Positions 36,271 to 38,493 of a DNA stretch of 38,493 nt are shown here, piece after piece (position 1 is the first letter of the stretch; every line of letters begins with the position of its first letter). Below the pieces are notes generated by a model, which saw only the letters and a program-made list of their open reading frames with translations, had not been told where the DNA came from and ran no database searches. Source of the stretch: Catellatospora tritici (GTDB taxonomy: Bacteria; Actinomycetota; Actinomycetes; Mycobacteriales; Micromonosporaceae); contig NZ_JAHRCY010000037.1 in assembly GCF_019083965.1 (NCBI RefSeq), positions 35,826 to 74,318 of the forward strand, written 5' to 3'. Both the position numbers and the translations under genes were made by a program.

Positions 36271-36623
36271 GCTTCTGGGAAACCATCACCGGCAGCGATC
36301 TCACCAGGGAATGGAAGGCGTTCGAAGCCCGGGCGCAAGCACTGCCGGCCGACTATCAGGCGGCGTGGGAACAGATCAAGAGCCACCTCTTCCCCCACGC
36401 GGGCTTCACAGGTCGCAACCTGATGCCGATCCTCGACTCCGCCCTCGGGCTGCTCGAGGAAACGTCGGCGGACGGGCAGGGCATTCATGAGGTGCTCGGC
36501 GACGACATCCCCGGCTTCTGTGCGGCGCTGGCCGGCGGAGAGGGGGCGCGCACCTACCGTGACCGGTGGCGCGAGCAGTTGAACAGGAACGTCGCACGGA
36601 AACTGGGCCGGCTGGGAGGCTGA
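36267..36623 (+). CDS. DUF1048 family protein (first copy)
   Basis: 118 aa. MSFWETITGSDLTREWKAFE, ARAQALPADYQAAWEQIKSH and LLEETSADGQGIHEVLGDDI, then PGFCAALAGGEGARTYRDRW: the all-helical DUF1048 fold, regularly encoded next to PadR regulators in Gram-positive bacteria. AAGGAGG lies before ATG 36267, which overlaps the padR stop. It is cytoplasmic, with no membrane helix. The function is not known to me; a partner or effector role for PadR is a reasonable guess. It is related to the next gene, sharing the 'LPxDYQ...IK.HLF...DG.G..EVLG.D...FC' pattern. Confidence 0.85.
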   Translation: MSFWETITGSDLTREWKAFEARAQALPADYQAAWEQIKSHLFPHAGFTGRNLMPILDSALGLLEETSADGQGIHEVLGDDIPGFCAALAGGEGARTYRDRWREQLNRNVARKLGRLGG

Positions 36624-36624
36624 C

Positions 36625-36951
36625 GTGGGTATCCAAGACATCATCGAGGGCAAGAAGCAGTGGCGGGCGCACGTGGCTCGGGTCAAGGCGCTCCCGCCGG
36701 ATTACCAGATCGTCTACAAGGAGATGCAGAAGTACCTGTTCAAGGTCGGACCAATCGACCTTGCTGATGGGCGTCTGCTTCCTGAGATCGTCGACTTCTT
36801 CGAAAGGGGCGCCGCCGACGGCAAGGGAGTACTGGAACTCATAGGCGCCGACGTCGCCGCTTTCTGCGACGACCTGATCAAGGATTCACGCACCTACGCG
36901 GACGTCTACCAGGAGTCCATCAGCGTGAAGCCAGGCACGGACGAGAAGTAA
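36625..36951 (+). CDS. DUF1048 family protein (second copy)
   Basis: 108 aa from GTG 36625, 1 nt after the preceding stop, with GGGAGG at 36614-36619. MGIQDIIEGKKQWRAHVARV, KALPPDYQIVYKEMQKYLFK, LLPEIVDFFERGAADGKGVL and ELIGADVAAFCDDLIKDSRT, then YADVYQESI: again the DUF1048 helical pattern, clearly paralogous to the upstream gene but diverged. The pair may form a heterodimer. Codon usage is slightly less GC-biased than in the cellulase genes. It is the last gene of the PadR operon; no hairpin is obvious after it. Confidence 0.85.
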   Translation: MGIQDIIEGKKQWRAHVARVKALPPDYQIVYKEMQKYLFKVGPIDLADGRLLPEIVDFFERGAADGKGVLELIGADVAAFCDDLIKDSRTYADVYQESISVKPGTDEK

Positions 36952-37230
36952 CACCCATCTCGTCCTCCGAGCGAGCGTGTGGCGCGGCATCAGGCGGCCC
37001 GGCCGCGGCTATTGCAAAGCACTCGCGCTCAAGTCCTCACTGACGCTCGGCCATCCGCATCTGTGCTGGTCGAGGTGCTCGAGGTCAGGGCCGCCAAGCT
37101 GGTGGTGGCACCTACTTCCGGACGTGAACCACCAACGTCATGGCTCGGCAGTGGCAGGCCCTGCTCTCGATGACTCTGGTCAACACCGGGTCGGTCGTCT
37201 TGTCTGCCAGCGCATGCCGCCGGTCTGTTA
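36952..37230. other. Stretch without recognised features
   Basis: Between the converging genes ending at 36951 and 37231 I see no gene, repeat or clear terminator. Short open frames on both strands have shadow-like composition. Confidence 0.3.
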
Positions 37231-37467
37231 CTAGGCGTCGGTGTCGTCGTCGAGTTCGGCCAGGATGTCCGCGGCATCCTGATTGCCGGCAGCCGCCAAG
37301 CGCCGCAGTTCGTCGAGGTCGTCCTGCTCTGTCGCCGACTCGACCAACTGGTCGAGAGCATCGGCGCTGCCTGCGTCGGCCAGGCGTCGCAGCAGGGCAA
37401 GGTCGCCGCTCTCGGCGGCCTGCTCGATCAACTGTGCGACCTCGTCCGGGCCGAGTGCATCTTCCAT
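37231..37467 (-). CDS. Small acidic helical-repeat protein, 78 aa
   Basis: ATG 37467 with GGAGGAG upstream. MEDALGPDEVAQLIEQAAES, GDLALLRRLADAGSADALDQ, LVESATEQDDLDELRRLAAA and GNQDAADILAELDDDTDA contain two copies of a ~27-residue helix pair ('DLxxLRRLAxAGxxDAxDxL'), like short HEAT or ankyrin/Sel1-type solenoid repeats. It is strongly acidic and cytoplasmic. An in-frame start at 37539 is rejected because the ribosome-binding site fits 37467. It is divergent from the second padR gene. The function is unknown; such proteins usually bind other proteins. Confidence 0.72.
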   Translation of the reverse strand: MEDALGPDEVAQLIEQAAESGDLALLRRLADAGSADALDQLVESATEQDDLDELRRLAAAGNQDAADILAELDDDTDA

Positions 37468-37544
37468 GGCTCCTCCGTGCTGCCCGTTCTGAGGCACATC
37501 CAGCGTTACCTCGCCTACCAACTTACCGCGTGTATCCAAGTACC

Positions 37545-37573
37545 TTGACAGTCATAGTAGTGTGATCTACGGT
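37545..37573 (+). promoter_or_regulatory. Near-consensus promoter of the second padR gene
   Basis: -35 TTGACA (37545-37550, perfect consensus), a 17-nt spacer and -10 TACGGT (37568-37573). GTAG (37557-37560) and CTAC (37567-37570) form a small dyad within the spacer and -10, a plausible PadR site. Transcription would start near 37580, just before AGGAGG (37581-37586). Confidence 0.75.
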
Positions 37574-37592
37574 GTAACTCAGGAGGTGAGGT

Positions 37593-37922
37593 ATGAGCAC
37601 GAACAAGGTCACGTCCGACCTGCTGCGCGGCAACACCGACACGATGATCCTGCGGCTGCTGACCGAGGCAGACCGCTACGGCTACGAGATCGTCAAGCTG
37701 ATCGCCGAACGCTCGCAGGGCGAATACGAACTCAAGGAAGCCACGATGTACTCCAGCGTCAGGCGCCTGGAGGCCGACGGCGACATCACGTGGTATTGGG
37801 GCGACGAGTCCCAGGGCGGCCGCCGCAAATACTTCAAGATCACCGAAAAGGGCCGCGCGACCTACGCGCACAACAAGACCACGTGGGAGTACGCCAAGCG
37901 TGTGCTCGACACGCTGCTGTGA
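37593..37922 (+). CDS. PadR-family transcriptional regulator (second module)
   Basis: 109 aa. SDLLRGNTDTMILRLLTEAD, RYGYEIVKLIAERSQGEYEL, KEATMYSSVRRLEADGDITW and YWGDESQGGRRKYFKITEKG: canonical PadR with YGY, the ATMYSSV recognition helix and the wing GGRRKYF-x-IT. AGGAGG (37581-37586) sets ATG 37593. The promoter has a near-perfect -35/-10 and a dyad suited to autorepression. It is only distantly similar to the first PadR (35944), so the modules are not a recent tandem duplication. The stop is 11 nt before the next gene, with which it forms an operon. Confidence 0.9.
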   Translation: MSTNKVTSDLLRGNTDTMILRLLTEADRYGYEIVKLIAERSQGEYELKEATMYSSVRRLEADGDITWYWGDESQGGRRKYFKITEKGRATYAHNKTTWEYAKRVLDTLL

Positions 37923-37933
37923 GGGGAACGACC

Positions 37934-38493
37934 ATGACCGACAAGATCAACCAATATCTTGATGGCGTCTTCGCGCCCTACGAGGGCACCAGGAGCGTCA
38001 GCGAACTGAAGGCCGATCTCCTGGCCGACCTGCAGGAGCGCTACCGGGAGCTGCGCGCCGAAGGCAAGGACGAGGCGACCGCGTTCGAGCTGACCGTCGA
38101 CAGCATCGGCGACATCGAGGAGACCGTGCAGGAGGTCACGAACCTCTCACGGACACTCGAACGCCAGGTCGTGACCCGCTTCGACGCCAGCTCGCTGGAG
38201 GGCAGCGACTTCGCGGGCGTCTCGGCCCGAGCGGGACGCTTCGGGTCCAGCGCGCTTCGCGGCTCGGACTTCTCCAACGCCGACCTGGTCGGCAGCAGGT
38301 TCAAGAGCAGCGACCTGACGGACACCAACTTCGACGGCGCCAACCTGGCCGACGCGGTCCTGACCACCGCCGAACTGAGGAACTCCACCTTCCGCCGGGC
38401 ACGGTTGGTGCGTACCGACTTCAGCATGTCCGGACTGCACGGGGTCCGGTTCGAAGACGCCGCGCTCACCGACGTCGTCTTCCGCCAGACCGA
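37934..38493 (+). CDS. PadR-linked HAAS-like / pentapeptide-repeat protein, 3' truncated by the window
   Basis: 186 codons visible from ATG 37934 (GAGGGG upstream). The N-terminal ~75 residues (MTDKINQYLDGVFAPYEGTR, ELKADLLADLQERYRELRAE, FELTVDSIGDIEETV) resemble the helical DUF1700/HAAS or 'permease prefix' domains that accompany PadR regulators. From about residue 85 come pentapeptide repeats of the A(D/N)Lxx type: SSLEGSDFAGV, GSALRGSDFSNADLVGSRF, SSDLTDTNFDGANLADAVLT, folding as a quadrilateral beta-helix. No membrane segment has appeared yet. In known PadR/HAAS pairs the helical domain is thought to take part in signalling, so here the beta-helix may be the sensor or output. The C-terminus lies outside the window. 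Confidence 0.82.
   Translation, partial: MTDKINQYLDGVFAPYEGTRSVSELKADLLADLQERYRELRAEGKDEATAFELTVDSIGDIEETVQEVTNLSRTLERQVVTRFDASSLEGSDFAGVSARAGRFGSSALRGSDFSNADLVGSRFKSSDLTDTNFDGANLADAVLTTAELRNSTFRRARLVRTDFSMSGLHGVRFEDAALTDVVFRQT

Noticed and set aside
1..38493. tRNA, rRNA, riboswitch or replication origin
   Set aside because: I looked for TpsiC-arm-like and other characteristic sequences and found none convincing; a covariance-model scan would be decisive.

Overview
The window is high-GC actinomycete DNA. GC-rich third codon positions, many GTG starts, several leaderless genes behind TAnnnT boxes, SigE-family sigma factors, CBM2-bearing multimodular cellulases and YkcB-like glycosyltransferases all fit a soil actinomycete. 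Micromonosporaceae is my best guess, from general resemblance only. No rRNA, tRNA, CRISPR array or intact mobile element was seen. The window is accessory in character: intact secreted enzymes and signalling genes alternate with many gene remnants.

Layout. 1-117: tail of a secreted protein with an F5/8 type C (CBM32-like) domain. 488-5589: CitA/CitB-type two-component system divergent from a NitT/TauT-type ABC importer, closed by a 15-bp perfect terminator stem. 5777-8488: zinc-ribbon-like protein, GNAT acetyltransferase, RibD/DHFR-fold reductase and a Clp-N remnant. 8741-10630: transmembrane Ser/Thr kinase. 10828-19694: GH5-CBM13 glucanase, GT39 glycosyltransferase, a Cel9A-type processive cellulase (GH9-CBM3c-FN3-FN3-CBM2) whose promoter carries a CebR-type operator, an MFS remnant and a TTG-start lipoprotein. 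20013-23924: SMI1/KNR4 protein, two biosynthetic gene stumps, and a GAF / GAF-PAS-GGDEF-EAL c-di-GMP pair. 24024-29611: anchored Cys-rich protein, transposase remnant, GH12 glucanase with a different operator, subtilase and M1 metallopeptidase lipoprotein. 29741-33631: small hypotheticals, a MerR regulator beside a nonsense-interrupted membrane gene, and a SigE-family sigma factor coupled to a membrane beta-propeller-like protein. 33743-35529: remnants (serine hydrolase, GH27) around a four-helix membrane protein. 35558-38493: two PadR-centred modules.

How it works together. The secreted hydrolases form a plant-polysaccharide toolkit. The GH9 site predicts cello-oligosaccharide (CebR) control, while GH12 carries a different LacI-type palindrome. 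The ABC importer and its two-component neighbour probably sense and import a small carboxylate or related anion. 

The least familiar system is at the 3' end. PadR/DUF1048/DUF1048 sits behind three 17-bp repeats at exact 23-bp spacing, with the same core repeated at the padR promoter, and a frameshifted small hydrophobic peptide gene lies between them. A second PadR follows with a HAAS-like/pentapeptide-repeat protein that runs off the window.
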